This document shows positions 51,622-62,928 of a DNA stretch of 64,000 bases, in pieces (the stretch's first letter is position 1; each line of letters begins with the position of its first letter). This stretch comes from Sulfurovaceae bacterium (GTDB lineage Bacteria; Campylobacterota; Campylobacteria; Campylobacterales; Sulfurovaceae), in assembly GCA_028715055.1 (NCBI GenBank), contig JAQTLE010000004.1, forward strand, positions 1 through 64,000, written 5' to 3'. The notes beneath the pieces were generated by a model. The model was not told where the DNA came from, did not search any database, and saw only the letters and a list, made by a program, of their open reading frames with translations. A program made the position numbers and the translations under genes.

Positions 51622-54133
51622 GGTTAAAATCCAAGATGTTGCTGCCGAAGTAGGGCTTTCGAATGCTGAAGTATTAGACAAGGCAATAGAATTAGGCTTT
51701 GCAGTTAAGGTGGCTTCCAGCCCTATTAGCATGGAAAACGCAGAAGTATTGTTTAATTATATCGTTAGCGGTGAATTGCCAAAAGAATTTAAAAAACCGG
51801 CTAAAAAATCAGCTAGCATTAAAAGTGAAAAAATAGAAGAAGAATCTGTTCCAGCTGATATTGCCAAAGAAGAAGAAAAGCCAGAGGCTAAAGCTGCAGT
51901 AAAAGAAAAAGCAAAACCTTCTATGATTTCAAGCTCGATCAAAGTAACTCCAAAAGCAACAGCGCAAGAGTTACAAGATAAAGAGACAAATATACTTGCA
52001 GGCATGACAATAGTCAAACAAAAAACACAAACACCAGCGGCTACAAAGCAAATAGCTACAGCTATTCAAGAAGCTCCTAAAAAGAAAAAACCAAAAAAAG
52101 TTATTAATTCAAAAGAAAGCGGTTCAAAACTAGATATCGAAGATAGAGAATTTATGGGTAGCGGTTTTGAGCTTTTTGATGAGCAAGAAGTAGTATTGTT
52201 GGATTTCTCTGATAAAAATATTTATGAAGAGATGAAACGACAAGAGCAAAAAAGAAAAGAAGAACAAGAAAAACGACCTACACGCTTTTCGCAAGTTTTT
52301 AATCAACAGACTACTATGAGACGAGGCGGTAAAAAACGCAAAAGATATATAAAATCTGATGACAACCAAGAGCAAGTAACTGCGATCGAGATACCGGAAA
52401 ATGTCAGAGTTTATGAGTTCGCAGAAAAAGTAGGCAAAAGTGTAGGAGAAGTCGTAAAAGTTCTTTTTGCCTTAGGTAAAATGGTTACTAAAAATGACTT
52501 TTTGGACAAAGATGATATTGAGATATTATCAGACGAATTTGGTGTAGAAGTAACTACTATTAATCCACTAGATGCTCTTGATTATGTAGGTGCATACGAT
52601 GAGATACAAGATGAAAATATAGCGGAGAGACCGCCAGTAATTACAATCATGGGACACGTTGACCATGGTAAAACTTCACTTTTGGATAAAATTCGTTCAA
52701 CAAAAGTAGCCGCCAAAGAAGCAGGCGGGATCACTCAGCATGTTGGTGCATATCAAATAGAGAAAAATGGCAAAAAAATTACCTTTATAGATACTCCGGG
52801 CCACGAAGCATTTACAGAGATGCGTTCTCGTGGAGCACAAGCAACAGATATCGTTATTATAGTCGTAGCTGCCGATGATGGTGTAATGCCTCAAACCAAA
52901 GAAGCTATAAATCACGCCAAAGCAGCCGGTGTTCCTATCATTGTAGCTATAACAAAAATGGACAAAGAGAGTGCAAATCCTGATATGGTAAAAGCTCAAT
53001 TATCTGAACTTGCTATTACTCCGGTCGATTGGGGCGGCGATTATGAATTTGTCCCAGTTTCATCACATACCGGACTTGGAATTGAAGAGCTTTTAGATGT
53101 AATTTTGCTACAAGCTGAAATAATGGAACTAACTGCTGATCCATCTAGAAACGCCAAAGCAATCGTTGTTGAAAGTTCTTTGGAAAAAGGTTTTGGACCG
53201 GTAGCAAATATCATAGTAAAAAATGGAACACTTCGAGTTGGTGATAATGTAATTGTCGGTAAAACGTATGGTCGTATAAAAGCTATCAAGCTTGATAATG
53301 GGGCTGATGCTAAAGAGATCGGACCAAGCACACCAGCTGCAATAGTAGGCTTAAATGAAGTTCCTGGAGCAGGTGATATTCTTGTGGCTATGGATAGCGA
53401 AAAAGAAGTTAGAGAATTAGCAACCAAAAGAGCAGAATATGACAGGGCAAAACAATTGTCTAAGAGTACAAAAGCATCTTTGGATGATCTGACAGCGCTT
53501 ATTACCGAAGGTCAGCTAAAAGCATTACCAATAATATTAAAAGCCGATGTTCAAGGGTCTCTTGAAGCAATTAAAGGCAGCCTTGAAAAACTTAGAAATG
53601 AAGAAGTTAAAGTTAATATAATTCACGAAGGTGTAGGTGGAATTACGGAGAGTGATGTTACACTAGCAAGTGCCGGTGGGCATGTGGTAATACTCGGATT
53701 TAATGTCAAAGCTAATAGCAGCGTAGGACAAAAAGCAAAAGAGTTAGGCGTAGAGATCAGAACATATTCTGTAATTTATCAATTATTGGATGATGTTAGG
53801 GATTTACTAGGCGGAATGATGAGTCCTGTAATTAGTGAAGAAGCTACTGGACAAGCAGAAGTTAGAGAAACTTTCACTGTAGCCAAAGTAGGTACTATTG
53901 CCGGTTGTAAAGTAATAAGCGGCAGTATAAAACGTGGAAGTAAGGCTAGAGTGTTAAGAGGCGATAATGTTATTTATGAAGGAACAATATCTTCACTTAA
54001 ACGATTCAGCGATGATGTTAGAGAAGTTAAAAACGGATATGAATGCGGTATTATGTTTGATGGATTTAATGATATGCAAGCCGGAGATATTATAGAATCA
54101 TTTAAAAACGTTGAGGAACAAGCGACGCTATGA
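51614..54133 (+). CDS. infB: Translation initiation factor IF-2
   Basis: ATG 51614 after AAAGGAGA is chosen over the TTG at 51611. The 839-residue GTPase has a short IF2N motif at the start ([21 protein letters not shown]), a charged variable linker (residues 60-240), a second IF2N ([23 protein letters not shown]), the G domain with [22 protein letters not shown] and ITKMDK, and C-terminal domains II-IV. It positions initiator tRNA on the 30S subunit. It overlaps rbfA by 4 bases. Confidence 0.97.
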   Translation: MDKVKIQDVAAEVGLSNAEVLDKAIELGFAVKVASSPISMENAEVLFNYIVSGELPKEFKKPAKKSASIKSEKIEEESVPADIAKEEEKPEAKAAVKEKAKPSMISSSIKVTPKATAQELQDKETNILAGMTIVKQKTQTPAATKQIATAIQEAPKKKKPKKVINSKESGSKLDIEDREFMGSGFELFDEQEVVLLDFSDKNIYEEMKRQEQKRKEEQEKRPTRFSQVFNQQTTMRRGGKKRKRYIKSDDNQEQVTAIEIPENVRVYEFAEKVGKSVGEVVKVLFALGKMVTKNDFLDKDDIEILSDEFGVEVTTINPLDALDYVGAYDEIQDENIAERPPVITIMGHVDHGKTSLLDKIRSTKVAAKEAGGITQHVGAYQIEKNGKKITFIDTPGHEAFTEMRSRGAQATDIVIIVVAADDGVMPQTKEAINHAKAAGVPIIVAITKMDKESANPDMVKAQLSELAITPVDWGGDYEFVPVSSHTGLGIEELLDVILLQAEIMELTADPSRNAKAIVVESSLEKGFGPVANIIVKNGTLRVGDNVIVGKTYGRIKAIKLDNGADAKEIGPSTPAAIVGLNEVPGAGDILVAMDSEKEVRELATKRAEYDRAKQLSKSTKASLDDLTALITEGQLKALPIILKADVQGSLEAIKGSLEKLRNEEVKVNIIHEGVGGITESDVTLASAGGHVVILGFNVKANSSVGQKAKELGVEIRTYSVIYQLLDDVRDLLGGMMSPVISEEATGQAEVRETFTVAKVGTIAGCKVISGSIKRGSKARVLRGDNVIYEGTISSLKRFSDDVREVKNGYECGIMFDGFNDMQAGDIIESFKNVEEQATL

Positions 54134-54501
54134 CGCAAGAAGAGATCAAAAGACATAGAGTAGAATCTATTCTAAAAGAGATTATACCGGAGGCTTTAGG
54201 CACCCTGGATGATCCTTTGCTAAATACATTAGGTGTTACAGATGTGGTTTGTTCCAAAGGCCGCAGTGATGCCAAAGTTTATTTGGATAAATCTGTATTA
54301 AGTGCAGATGAACAAAAAATAATATTAAAAAAACTTCATTCTCTTTCAAACTATATTCAAAATCATTGCAAACAAACTGAAGGATGGTTCAAATCGCCGC
54401 ATATGACATTTGAATTTGATGAACAGCCGGATAAAATTGATCATTTAGAAAAATTATTTGCTAAAATTCACAAAGAGATAGAGGGTGATGATGAAAAATG
54501 A
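54130..54501 (+). CDS. rbfA: Ribosome-binding factor A
   Basis: The 123-residue KH-fold protein has KRHRVESILKEIIPEALGTLDDPLL at the N-terminus and VTDVVCSKGRSDAKVYLD, the RbfA pattern. It assists late 30S maturation. It overlaps infB by 4 bases and rimP by 11-17 bases, the usual translation-related operon. Confidence 0.9.
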   Translation: MTQEEIKRHRVESILKEIIPEALGTLDDPLLNTLGVTDVVCSKGRSDAKVYLDKSVLSADEQKIILKKLHSLSNYIQNHCKQTEGWFKSPHMTFEFDEQPDKIDHLEKLFAKIHKEIEGDDEK

Positions 54502-54925
54502 GATTAGAGATTCTATTGCAAAGATAGTCGATTCTTTTGGCGCAAAATTATATGATATAGAAACAGTTACTGAATTTGATGATACTATTTTGCGAGTAAT
54601 GATCATAAAAGAAGGCGGTGTTAATCTAGATCTTTGTGCTGACATATCTCGTGAACTTTCACTGTTTTTAGATGTAAATCCACCAATGGAACAAGCATAT
54701 AGATTGGAAGTCAGCTCTCCTGGAATTGAAAGAAGACTTACAAAACCATATCATTTTCAGAACTCTATCGGAGAAAAAGTAAAGCTTAAAATAACCGATG
54801 AAGGGCAAATTATCGGTATGCTAAAAAACGTCGATGATATAGGAATAGTTATCGAGGTTGATGGTGTTGATAGAAAGATAAATTATTCTCAAATCAACAA
54901 AGCACGAACATATTTTGAGTGGTAA
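54491..54925 (+). CDS. rimP: Ribosome maturation factor RimP
   Basis: The 144-residue protein has the RimP N-terminal domain (IAKIVDSFGAKLYDIETVTEFDDTILRVMI, then LDLCADISRELSLFLD) and YRLEVSSPGIERRLTKPYHF, a highly conserved signature. It is required for 30S assembly. Several starts are possible (GTG 54485, ATG 54488, ATG 54491); the last has the best spacing from GAGGG. Confidence 0.93.
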   Translation: MKNEIRDSIAKIVDSFGAKLYDIETVTEFDDTILRVMIIKEGGVNLDLCADISRELSLFLDVNPPMEQAYRLEVSSPGIERRLTKPYHFQNSIGEKVKLKITDEGQIIGMLKNVDDIGIVIEVDGVDRKINYSQINKARTYFEW

Positions 54926-54934
54926 AGGCAAGAT

Positions 54935-55933
54935 GTGGATGAGCTATATATGCGCCTTGCTTTACAGGCTGGATGGGAATATCAAGGATTAGCATATCCA
55001 AATCCCGGTGTTGGTGCAGTAATAACCAAGAATGGGAAATTACTTTGCATTGCTGCTCATGAAAAATCGGGAAGTTCTCATGCGGAAGTATTGGCACTTC
55101 TAGGTGCTTATGAATACATAAGCGGTAAAACAATAGAATTTGACAGACAAAATGCTTTTCTTGCTCATCAATTTTTACGTTCTTTGCCAAACAGTTTTTT
55201 TAAAGATTGTACAGCCTATGTAACTCTTGAGCCTTGCAATCATACAGGCAAAACTACATCATGTGCTACTTTGCTCATTGATTTAAAAATCAAATCCGTT
55301 TATATTGCAACGATTGACCCTGTTCCTAGTCATTCAGGCGGTGCAAAAAGAATGCAAGAAAGTGGTATCGATGTGCATATCGGACTATTGCAAAAAGAAG
55401 CCGATGAACTTATAGAACCATTTTCTATTTGGCAAAAAAGGGCTTTTGTACTGTTCAAATTGGCACAAACCACAAATGGCAGGATCACTAATGGAGTGAT
55501 TAGTTCTGAAGTCTCCAGGATACATACCCATAAACTTCGCAGCGTTGCTTCTAAATTAGCAATTGGCGGCAATACTGTCAGAGTAGATAGGCCCACGCTT
55601 GATTGCAGAATGATAGACGCCAAGGCACCTGATCTGTTTATTTATACAACAGATAAGGATAATATTGACAAAAATATTCCCCTGTTTAACATTCAAAATA
55701 GAAATGTTAGTTTAGGCGACAATTTGGATTTTCTTCAAACCCCATCTTTTGTATTAGTCGAGGGCGGAGAAGGCATGTTAAAAGCTTGGCAAGATAAGAT
55801 AGATTGGCTTTTGATATATCAAGCACCAATGTTAGATTCTAAACGTTTATCGTATAATATAGATATGAAACTAAAAACCTTACACCATAAAAATATAGGA
55901 GACGATTTGATAATATGGAGCAAAAAGATATGA
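54935..55933 (+). CDS. ribD: Riboflavin biosynthesis deaminase/reductase
   Basis: A GTG start follows AAAGG. The 332-residue protein has an N-terminal cytidine-deaminase-like domain with zinc ligands in GSSHAEVLAL and LEPCNHTGKTTSCATLL, and a C-terminal reductase half (ALVEGGEGMLKAW-like segment near the end: VLVEGGEGMLKAW). It converts diaminohydroxyribosylamino-pyrimidinone phosphate to ribitylamino product in two steps. An insertion of about 20 residues after HAEVLALLGAY is seen in this protein. Its 3' end overlaps ubiE's region. Confidence 0.92.
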   Translation: MDELYMRLALQAGWEYQGLAYPNPGVGAVITKNGKLLCIAAHEKSGSSHAEVLALLGAYEYISGKTIEFDRQNAFLAHQFLRSLPNSFFKDCTAYVTLEPCNHTGKTTSCATLLIDLKIKSVYIATIDPVPSHSGGAKRMQESGIDVHIGLLQKEADELIEPFSIWQKRAFVLFKLAQTTNGRITNGVISSEVSRIHTHKLRSVASKLAIGGNTVRVDRPTLDCRMIDAKAPDLFIYTTDKDNIDKNIPLFNIQNRNVSLGDNLDFLQTPSFVLVEGGEGMLKAWQDKIDWLLIYQAPMLDSKRLSYNIDMKLKTLHHKNIGDDLIIWSKKI

Positions 55934-56658
55934 GTAACAACACAGATAAACAACAAAAAATTATAGGGATGTTTGACGATATTGCTCCAACATATGATAT
56001 TGCAAATAGGGTTCTTAGTTTCGGTATTGATAAACAATGGAGAAAAAAGGGTTGTGATAAAGCATATGAGATATTAGGCAAAAAAAAGATCAGCCAAATT
56101 GTAGATGTAGCTTGCGGTACAGGCGATTTATTGTTGTATTGGAAGGCTAGGGCAGATAAATTCGGTATCAGTGTCGATAAATATACAGGTGTAGACCCAT
56201 CTGTTGGAATGCTAGAAGTTGCCAAAGAAAAAGTCTCTTTTGCAAACTTTATTGAAGGGCAAGCTCAGGCACTCCCTTTTGAAGATAAAAGTTGTGATAT
56301 AGTTTCTATTTCTTACGGTATTAGAAATGTTGTGGATAGAGCTAAAGGACTTAGTGAATTTTATCGCGTACTAAATGATGGCGGCATGGTCGTTATATTG
56401 GAATTTACCAAACAAGAAAAGGGCGGTTTGATGTCTAAAATAGTGGATTTGTATATGAAAAAAATACTTCCGGCCATAGGAGGACTTGTTTCACACAATT
56501 ATGCAGCATATCGTTATTTGCCTGATTCTATAGAAGAGTTTTTGACTACGCAGATGCTGGAAAATGAACTTAAAGATACCGGTTTTGATGTGAAGTACGT
56601 AAAATCATTTTCAATGGGCATATCTACGCTTATAGTTGCGCAAAAGCCGTTAGCATAG
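55930..56658 (+). CDS. ubiE: Demethylmenaquinone methyltransferase (UbiE/MenG)
   Basis: ATG 55930 behind GGAGCAAAAAGAT is preferred to ATG 55915, which lies further inside ribD. The 242-residue SAM methyltransferase has MFDDIAPTYDIANRVLSFGIDKQWR, motif I VDVACGTGDLLLYW, and VSISYGIRNVVDRAKGLSE, the UbiE signatures. Campylobacterota use menaquinone, so the menaquinone reaction is more likely than the ubiquinone one. It is followed 10 bases later by xseA. Confidence 0.93.
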   Translation: MSNNTDKQQKIIGMFDDIAPTYDIANRVLSFGIDKQWRKKGCDKAYEILGKKKISQIVDVACGTGDLLLYWKARADKFGISVDKYTGVDPSVGMLEVAKEKVSFANFIEGQAQALPFEDKSCDIVSISYGIRNVVDRAKGLSEFYRVLNDGGMVVILEFTKQEKGGLMSKIVDLYMKKILPAIGGLVSHNYAAYRYLPDSIEEFLTTQMLENELKDTGFDVKYVKSFSMGISTLIVAQKPLA

Positions 56659-56668
56659 GATCGTTTCT

Positions 56669-57934
56669 ATGGTTTTAAATGCAATGATGAGCGTTTCATC
56701 GCTCAATAATAAAATCAAATCATTGCTAGAAACTACTTTTATGCATATATTGGTAGAAGGCGAAGTTTCATCGGCAACATATCATACAAGCGGACATCTA
56801 TATTTTACTATCAAAGACAATGATAGTTCGTTAAAATGTGTGATGTTCAAATCCGGTGCAGTTAAACTCAAATTTCGCATAGAAGTTGGCATGCATATTG
56901 TTATAGAAGGCTCGTTAGGTGTTTTTGTACCTAGAGGAGAATATCAATTTTATGCTGTTCACATAGAACCCTACGGTCAAGGAGCATTAGCTCTTGCATA
57001 TGAACAGCTCAAAGAAAAGTTGTCACAAAAAGGTTATTTTGATGTTTTAAAAAAGAAACCAATCCCAAAAATCATCAATTCATTAGCACTAGTAACAGCT
57101 AAAGAAAGTGCGGCCTTGCATGATATGCTAAAGATAATCGACAAAAGATGGCCGCTTTTAAAAGTGACTATCATAGATACTTTGGTGCAAGGTGATATGG
57201 CACCATCGCAGATAGCCAAAGCTATTAAATACGCAGATACTATTAATGTTGATGTTATTGTCGTTGGTAGGGGTGGAGGAAGTAGTGAAGACCTTTGGGC
57301 ATTTAATAGCGAAATGGTAGCTGACGCTATATTTGAAGCCAATACTCCGATAGTAAGTGCTGTCGGACATGAAATAGATGTAATGATAAGCGACTTTGTA
57401 GCAGACTTGAGAGCCCCAACTCCAAGTGCAGCGATGGAAATGATACTTCCGGATAAACAAGAAATACTGCAGGTACTAGACAATTACATAGAAGATCTTA
57501 GAAATAATATGGTTAGAAACTTCTCATTGCTTGATAAACAATCAGAAAATATACTTGAACATATACTTCGAAATTCTCCACATCATAAGATAGCCAATAT
57601 GGAACAGCAATATGGTGAAATCAAAGATGATATTATGCGCATGTCAAGATTTTTGATGAGCAATTTTGTAAAACTTCCAAACGAATTAGCATTAAATTTA
57701 AAAAAACAGTTTGCCTTGGTATTACATCAAAAAGAATATTTGCTTGAAGAGCTAAAGAAACACTATATTTTATCAAATCCGGCACTTCGTTGCACAGAAG
57801 GATGGGCACAAGTTTTAGTAGATAATCATCTAAGTAAACTTGAAAATATAAATGCCGGAGATAGATTTATATTAGAAGACAGCACGGTAAAAATGACTGT
57901 GAATTGTATAGAAAAGCAACCTATAATAAGATAG
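56669..57934 (+). CDS. xseA: Exodeoxyribonuclease VII large subunit
   Basis: The 421-residue protein has an N-terminal OB-fold (VEGEVSSATYHTSGHLYFTIKD), the catalytic region VIVVGRGGGSSEDLWAFNSE with TPIVSAVGHEIDVMI and DLRAPTPSAAME, and a coiled-coil C-terminal part. With the small subunit XseB, not seen here, it degrades single-stranded DNA. It is convergent with serS, 5 bases apart. Confidence 0.94.
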   Translation: MVLNAMMSVSSLNNKIKSLLETTFMHILVEGEVSSATYHTSGHLYFTIKDNDSSLKCVMFKSGAVKLKFRIEVGMHIVIEGSLGVFVPRGEYQFYAVHIEPYGQGALALAYEQLKEKLSQKGYFDVLKKKPIPKIINSLALVTAKESAALHDMLKIIDKRWPLLKVTIIDTLVQGDMAPSQIAKAIKYADTINVDVIVVGRGGGSSEDLWAFNSEMVADAIFEANTPIVSAVGHEIDVMISDFVADLRAPTPSAAMEMILPDKQEILQVLDNYIEDLRNNMVRNFSLLDKQSENILEHILRNSPHHKIANMEQQYGEIKDDIMRMSRFLMSNFVKLPNELALNLKKQFALVLHQKEYLLEELKKHYILSNPALRCTEGWAQVLVDNHLSKLENINAGDRFILEDSTVKMTVNCIEKQPIIR

Positions 57935-57939
57935 GATCG

Positions 57940-59184
57940 TTATAGATATTTCTCCAACACTTTTGGTATTAAAATAGTTCCATCTTCTTGTTGATAGTTT
58001 TCCATGATAGCTATCAATGTTCTTCCGACTGCAAGTGCGGAACCGTTAAGAGTGTGCACAAGATTATTTTTTCCATCTTCTTTATATCGTATCTTGGCTC
58101 TTCTTGCTTGAAAATCTCTTGTGTTTGAGATCGAAGATATTTCGCGATATTGGTTTTGACCTGGAAGCCACACTTCAATATCTACAGTTTTTGCAGCGCT
58201 AAAGCCAAGATCGCCTCCGCAAAGCATTACTAATCTGTGAGGCAACTTAAGAGCACTCAGCAGGTCAGAAGCATTTTGTACCATCATTTCGAAAATCTCA
58301 TCACTACTATTCGGATGTGATAAAGCTACCATTTCTACTTTGTCAAATTGATGCTGGCGTATCATGCCTCTTGTATCTCTTCCGGCACTTCCGGCTTCTT
58401 TTCTAAAACACGGAGTGTAAGCTGTCATCAAAATAGGTAGGTCTTTGTCATTTATGATTTCATCATTATATAGATTTGTCAATGGCACTTCAGCAGTTGG
58501 TATAAGATATAGGTCCTCATCTTCTATGCGAAATAGATCATCTTCGAATTTTGGAAGCTGACCGGTGCCTTTTAGCATAGAAGCATTATTCATTAGCGGA
58601 AGATTAAATTCTTCGAATCCGTTTTTGCGGTTAAAATCTAAAAAGAAATTGATAAGAGCTCTCTCTATTCTGGCACCTTCTCCTCTTAAAACAGAAAAAC
58701 GGCTTTTTGCTAGCTTGACTCCTCTTTCGAAATCTATCCAGCCGCAACTTGATGCTAGGTCCCAATGTTCTTTTGGAGTAAAGTTAAATGTTCTAGGCTC
58801 AAGTACTTTTTTTAATTCTATATTGTCATTTTCATCAGCACCTTCAGGCACATTATCATCAGGGAAATTCGGAACGATAAAGCTAAGTTCTTCTAGTTTG
58901 CTCTCAGCAATTCTAGCAGTTTCAAGTAGAGCAGGCAATTTTGTTTTTAATTCGTCAATTTGTGTTTTTAGTTCAGTTGTATCCAAGTTTTTTTGTTTGT
59001 ATTCGCCAAATTGTTTTGATAGTTTGTTTTGCTCTGCTTTGCTGACTTCATAAGCAGCATTTGCTTCTTTGAGTGAAGTAAATAGATTTTTTAATTCTTC
59101 GAGTGTGTCTTTACTGACACCTTTTTTGGCCAGCTTGCTACTAGCTTCTTCAAAATTATTTTGTATATATTTTAAATCTATCAT
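57940..59184 (-). CDS. serS: Seryl-tRNA synthetase
   Basis: The 414-residue class II synthetase has the N-terminal coiled-coil arm (residues 25-105) that grips tRNA-Ser, motif 2 in [21 protein letters not shown] and motif 3 in [23 protein letters not shown]. Length is normal. A TATAAT box on the minus strand (59213-59218) lies about 30 bases upstream of its ATG. Confidence 0.97.
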   Translation of the reverse strand: MIDLKYIQNNFEEASSKLAKKGVSKDTLEELKNLFTSLKEANAAYEVSKAEQNKLSKQFGEYKQKNLDTTELKTQIDELKTKLPALLETARIAESKLEELSFIVPNFPDDNVPEGADENDNIELKKVLEPRTFNFTPKEHWDLASSCGWIDFERGVKLAKSRFSVLRGEGARIERALINFFLDFNRKNGFEEFNLPLMNNASMLKGTGQLPKFEDDLFRIEDEDLYLIPTAEVPLTNLYNDEIINDKDLPILMTAYTPCFRKEAGSAGRDTRGMIRQHQFDKVEMVALSHPNSSDEIFEMMVQNASDLLSALKLPHRLVMLCGGDLGFSAAKTVDIEVWLPGQNQYREISSISNTRDFQARRAKIRYKEDGKNNLVHTLNGSALAVGRTLIAIMENYQQEDGTILIPKVLEKYL

Positions 59185-59212
59185 ACTTAACCTTGGTAAA
59201 ATGTTTTTTGGA

Positions 59213-59218
59213 ATTATA
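59213..59218 (-). promoter_or_regulatory. Predicted -10 box of serS
   Basis: TATAAT on the minus strand (ATTATA on plus) stands about 28 bases before the serS ATG. The tRNA-Met gene lies just upstream on the same strand and might also be cotranscribed into serS. Confidence 0.45.
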
Positions 59219-59260
59219 GTAAAAAAGTATTAGAAATGAGTTGAATTTGATGAAAATTAG

Positions 59261-59337
59261 TGGTAGCAAGAGGGGGACTCGAACCCCCGACCTCCGGCTT
59301 ATGAGACCAGCGCTCTAACCAGCTGAGCTACCTTGCC
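59261..59337 (-). tRNA. tRNA-Met (CAT), elongator type
   Basis: Read on the minus strand, GGCAAGGTAGCTCAGCTGG starts a full cloverleaf: acceptor stem GGCAAGG with TCTTGCT (G-T at both ends), D-arm GCTC/GAGC, anticodon stem CTGGT/GCCGG with loop CTCATAA (anticodon CAT), five-base variable loop, T-arm GGGGG-TTCGAGT-CCCCC, and encoded CCA at 59261-59263. Length is 77 bases. The first base pair G-T and the D-arm are unlike initiator tRNA (which has an unpaired first base). A tRNA-Ile with a lysidine-modified CAT is the other possibility, less likely. Confidence 0.93.
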
Positions 59338-59448
59338 ACACTTAAAAAGTTTTAAGAGACGGCATTTTATCTAAAGTTAACTAAATTGTCAATACTTTTA
59401 TGCTTTTTATGTACATTTTTATCTTAATTATAAAACAAATTATATTAA

Positions 59449-59469
59449 CTTGAGTCTATGTGACTCATA
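59449..59469 (+). promoter_or_regulatory. HAIR-like inverted repeat (HspR operator candidate)
   Basis: CTTGAGT-N7-ACTCATA matches the HAIR consensus CTTGAGT-N7-ACTCAAG except for the last two bases. It lies 29 bases upstream of the groES -35 box. HspR represses groESL in Helicobacter and Campylobacter through such sites. No CIRCE element is seen, and hspR itself is not in the window. Confidence 0.6.
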
Positions 59470-59497
59470 ATTATTGCATAAAATTACTAATGATATC

Positions 59498-59526
59498 TTG
59501 ACATTTATAATAAAATCAATTATAAT
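59498..59526 (+). promoter_or_regulatory. Consensus sigma70 promoter of groES-groEL
   Basis: TTGACA (59498-59503), a 17-base spacer and TATAAT (59521-59526) match the sigma70 consensus exactly, which is unusual in an AT-rich Campylobacterota genome whose promoters often lack a -35. The groES ATG is 40 bases downstream with AAAGGAATAATT as the ribosome-binding site. Confidence 0.8.
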
Positions 59527-59565
59527 TCATTTCGTAAAAATAAAAATATATTTAAAGGAATAATT

Positions 59566-59826
59566 ATGGGATTTACTCCATTAGCAAATAGAGTACTCGT
59601 CGAACGAAAAGAAGAGTCAAATACTACAGCAAGTGGTATAATCATTCCGGATAATGCAAAGGAAAAACCGCTTCAAGGAAAAGCAATTGCAGTTGGGCCT
59701 GATGCGGAAGGCATAAAAGCCGGAGACACAGTAGTTTTTGGTAAATATACAGGCACTGAGATTACTATCGATAATCAAGAGTATCTTATCTTAACGAGTG
59801 ATGATATATTAGGTCTGCTTTCATAA
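59566..59826 (+). CDS. groES: Co-chaperonin GroES
   Basis: The 86-residue protein begins [33 protein letters not shown], with the mobile-loop region [11 protein letters not shown] that contacts GroEL, and ends with [13 protein letters not shown]. It caps the GroEL cage. A strong promoter with a HAIR-like site precedes it, and a 128-base structured spacer separates it from groEL. Length is close to the 10-kDa norm, without the metal-binding extension of Helicobacter HspA. Confidence 0.96.
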   Translation: MGFTPLANRVLVERKEESNTTASGIIIPDNAKEKPLQGKAIAVGPDAEGIKAGDTVVFGKYTGTEITIDNQEYLILTSDDILGLLS

Positions 59827-59849
59827 AAAAGGTTTTTTAATCTTTTAAC

Positions 59850-59922
59850 AAAGCTAAAATCAAGTCTTAAGCTTATCTACTTAAGATCAATCGCTCTGAG
59901 ATAATTTTGATTTCGGAGCTTT
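59850..59922 (+). other. Potential RNA fold in the groES-groEL spacer
   Basis: AAAGCT (59850-59855) and AAATCAA (59857-59863) can pair with AGCTTT (59917-59922) and TTGATTT (59907-59913). Inside them TCTTAAG (59865-59871) can pair with CTTAAGA (59880-59886). The result is a long closed stem with an inner hairpin just before the groEL ribosome-binding site (AAAGGA). It could be a processing, stability or attenuation site. This was found by eye only. Confidence 0.5.
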
Positions 59923-59933
59923 ATCAAAAATAA

Positions 59934-61580
<1,647 letters not shown>

Positions 61581-61603
61581 TCTACAATTCTCCTCTCTTT
61601 TTT

Positions 61604-61619
61604 TGCCCCACTCGGGGCA
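61604..61619 (+). terminator. Hairpin after groEL
   Basis: TGCCCC-ACTC-GGGGCA forms a 6-base GC-rich stem with a 4-base loop, followed by GTTTATTATT. The T-run after the stem is short, while seven T lie before it. It is a plausible terminator for groESL. Confidence 0.65.
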
Positions 61620-61652
61620 GTTTATTATTCCAATTATGTACTTACTTTGATT

Positions 61653-62261
61653 TCACAAAACTTCAAAAATCTCTTGTATGATGCATTTGCCATCTATATA
61701 AATTTCAGCTTGAAAAATATCAGCTTTTGAGTATGTTGCCACACCTTTTGGAGTGCCGCTCATGATGATATCCCCATCTTCTAAACTCATAAAAGTTTGT
61801 ATCTCTTGCAGGATTTCAAGAGGCTTATAGATCATAAGCTCATATGTTGCATGCTGCTGTAGATGATCATTTATGTACAGCTTCATCTCTAGAGTTTCCA
61901 AGTTTCCATCTAGGGATATGAATTTACCAAGTACGCAAGAGCCGTCAAATCCTTTCGCTCTTTCCCATGGCAATCCTTTGGCTTTCAAGTGGTTTTGAAT
62001 ATCTGCTTTTGTAAGATCTAGCCCAAAACCTATTCCTTTGAGTTTTTTATCAATAATTAAAAAACATATTTCACCTTCAAATCTGCAATCATTTTGATAA
62101 AATTTTAGATTATTTGTAATTGCGGAATTCGGTTTATTAAACAACACCATATTTTCCGGTATTTCATTGCCAAGCTCATAAATATGTTCAACGTAATTTC
62201 GGCCTATGCATACTACTTTTGATGGCGTTATTGCTTTGTTATTGAATTGTACTGTTTGCAT
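61653..62261 (-). CDS. Fumarylacetoacetate hydrolase (FAH) family protein
   Basis: The 202-residue frame from MQTVQFNNKAITPSKVVCIGRNYVEH is preferred; the longer track start lies further inside the upstream gene. FAH motifs are clear: VCIGRNY, MVLFNKP, the metal-binding FEGEICF, GFGLDLT, WERAKGFDGSCVLG and IIMSGTPKGV. Small members act as acylpyruvases, oxaloacetate decarboxylases or 2-hydroxyhepta-diene-dioate isomerases, so the substrate is uncertain. It overlaps the DUF502 gene by about 23 bases and is cotranscribed with it. Confidence 0.87.
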   Translation of the reverse strand: MQTVQFNNKAITPSKVVCIGRNYVEHIYELGNEIPENMVLFNKPNSAITNNLKFYQNDCRFEGEICFLIIDKKLKGIGFGLDLTKADIQNHLKAKGLPWERAKGFDGSCVLGKFISLDGNLETLEMKLYINDHLQQHATYELMIYKPLEILQEIQTFMSLEDGDIIMSGTPKGVATYSKADIFQAEIYIDGKCIIQEIFEVL

Positions 62262-62928
62262 TATTTTTTTTGGTTTCCAGCCATTTTTCAAAAGGCAAAA
62301 GAGAATCTATAGGTTTTGGCTCTGTTTTTGATATTTCAGCAAGATTTTTAACCCCCATAGATAAAAGATATTGCAAGTGACTATCAAAAGAAGCTTCTTC
62401 TATAATGTAAATATCTTTTTTGTGGACTTCAAACATAAATCCGCCGCTTGGTACAGGTGACAATGAAAGAGAAACTGTATAGTGATCTTTAATGATACTC
62501 TCTTTTTGGGAATACATAAGCCCGATGTTGTAGCTATCATTGTTCCCAAAACCGGAAATTGCAACCACCAAAACTTTTGTATCTCCTTTTTTTGATGAGT
62601 TGAAAATCCCGATCATATCCTTAACTGTTTGATATCCTGGAATTTTAGCAACCAATCTTCCAAAAAGCATGGCAAGCCTTGTCTCTATAAGAAAACCGAA
62701 AATGTAGAGAATTAAAATAAAGATAATTACGGCAATAGCAATCCAAAAAGGCTTATTATCTCCAGGTGTAAATCCTATAGGAGTAAATACATATAAATTT
62801 ACAAAAGATTGTATAGTATTATATATCCAAAAAAGTATGACAATCACTAGTGCCGCAGGAAGGACACCAAAGAGTCCCTTGATAACTCTTTGAGTAAAAT
62901 GCGAAATTATAATATCTCGAATTTTCAT
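62239..62928 (-). CDS. DUF502 family membrane protein
   Basis: The 229-residue protein has two N-terminal membrane helices (about 18-38 and 62-84), then LIETRLAMLFGRLVAKIPGYQTVKDMIGIF and PSGGFMFEVHKKDIYII, matching the DUF502 family, whose members resemble plant LAZ1/COV proteins and have no assigned biochemical role. Its start is directly after the leuA stop, so it is probably part of a leuA-DUF502-FAH transcription unit. Confidence 0.85.
   Translation of the reverse strand: MKIRDIIISHFTQRVIKGLFGVLPAALVIVILFWIYNTIQSFVNLYVFTPIGFTPGDNKPFWIAIAVIIFILILYIFGFLIETRLAMLFGRLVAKIPGYQTVKDMIGIFNSSKKGDTKVLVVAISGFGNNDSYNIGLMYSQKESIIKDHYTVSLSLSPVPSGGFMFEVHKKDIYIIEEASFDSHLQYLLSMGVKNLAEISKTEPKPIDSLLPFEKWLETKKNNANSTIQ

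Noticed and set aside
59340-59566. CIRCE (HrcA) operator upstream of groES
   Set aside because: No TTAGCACTC-N9-GAGTGCTAA is present; only the HAIR-like repeat is found.
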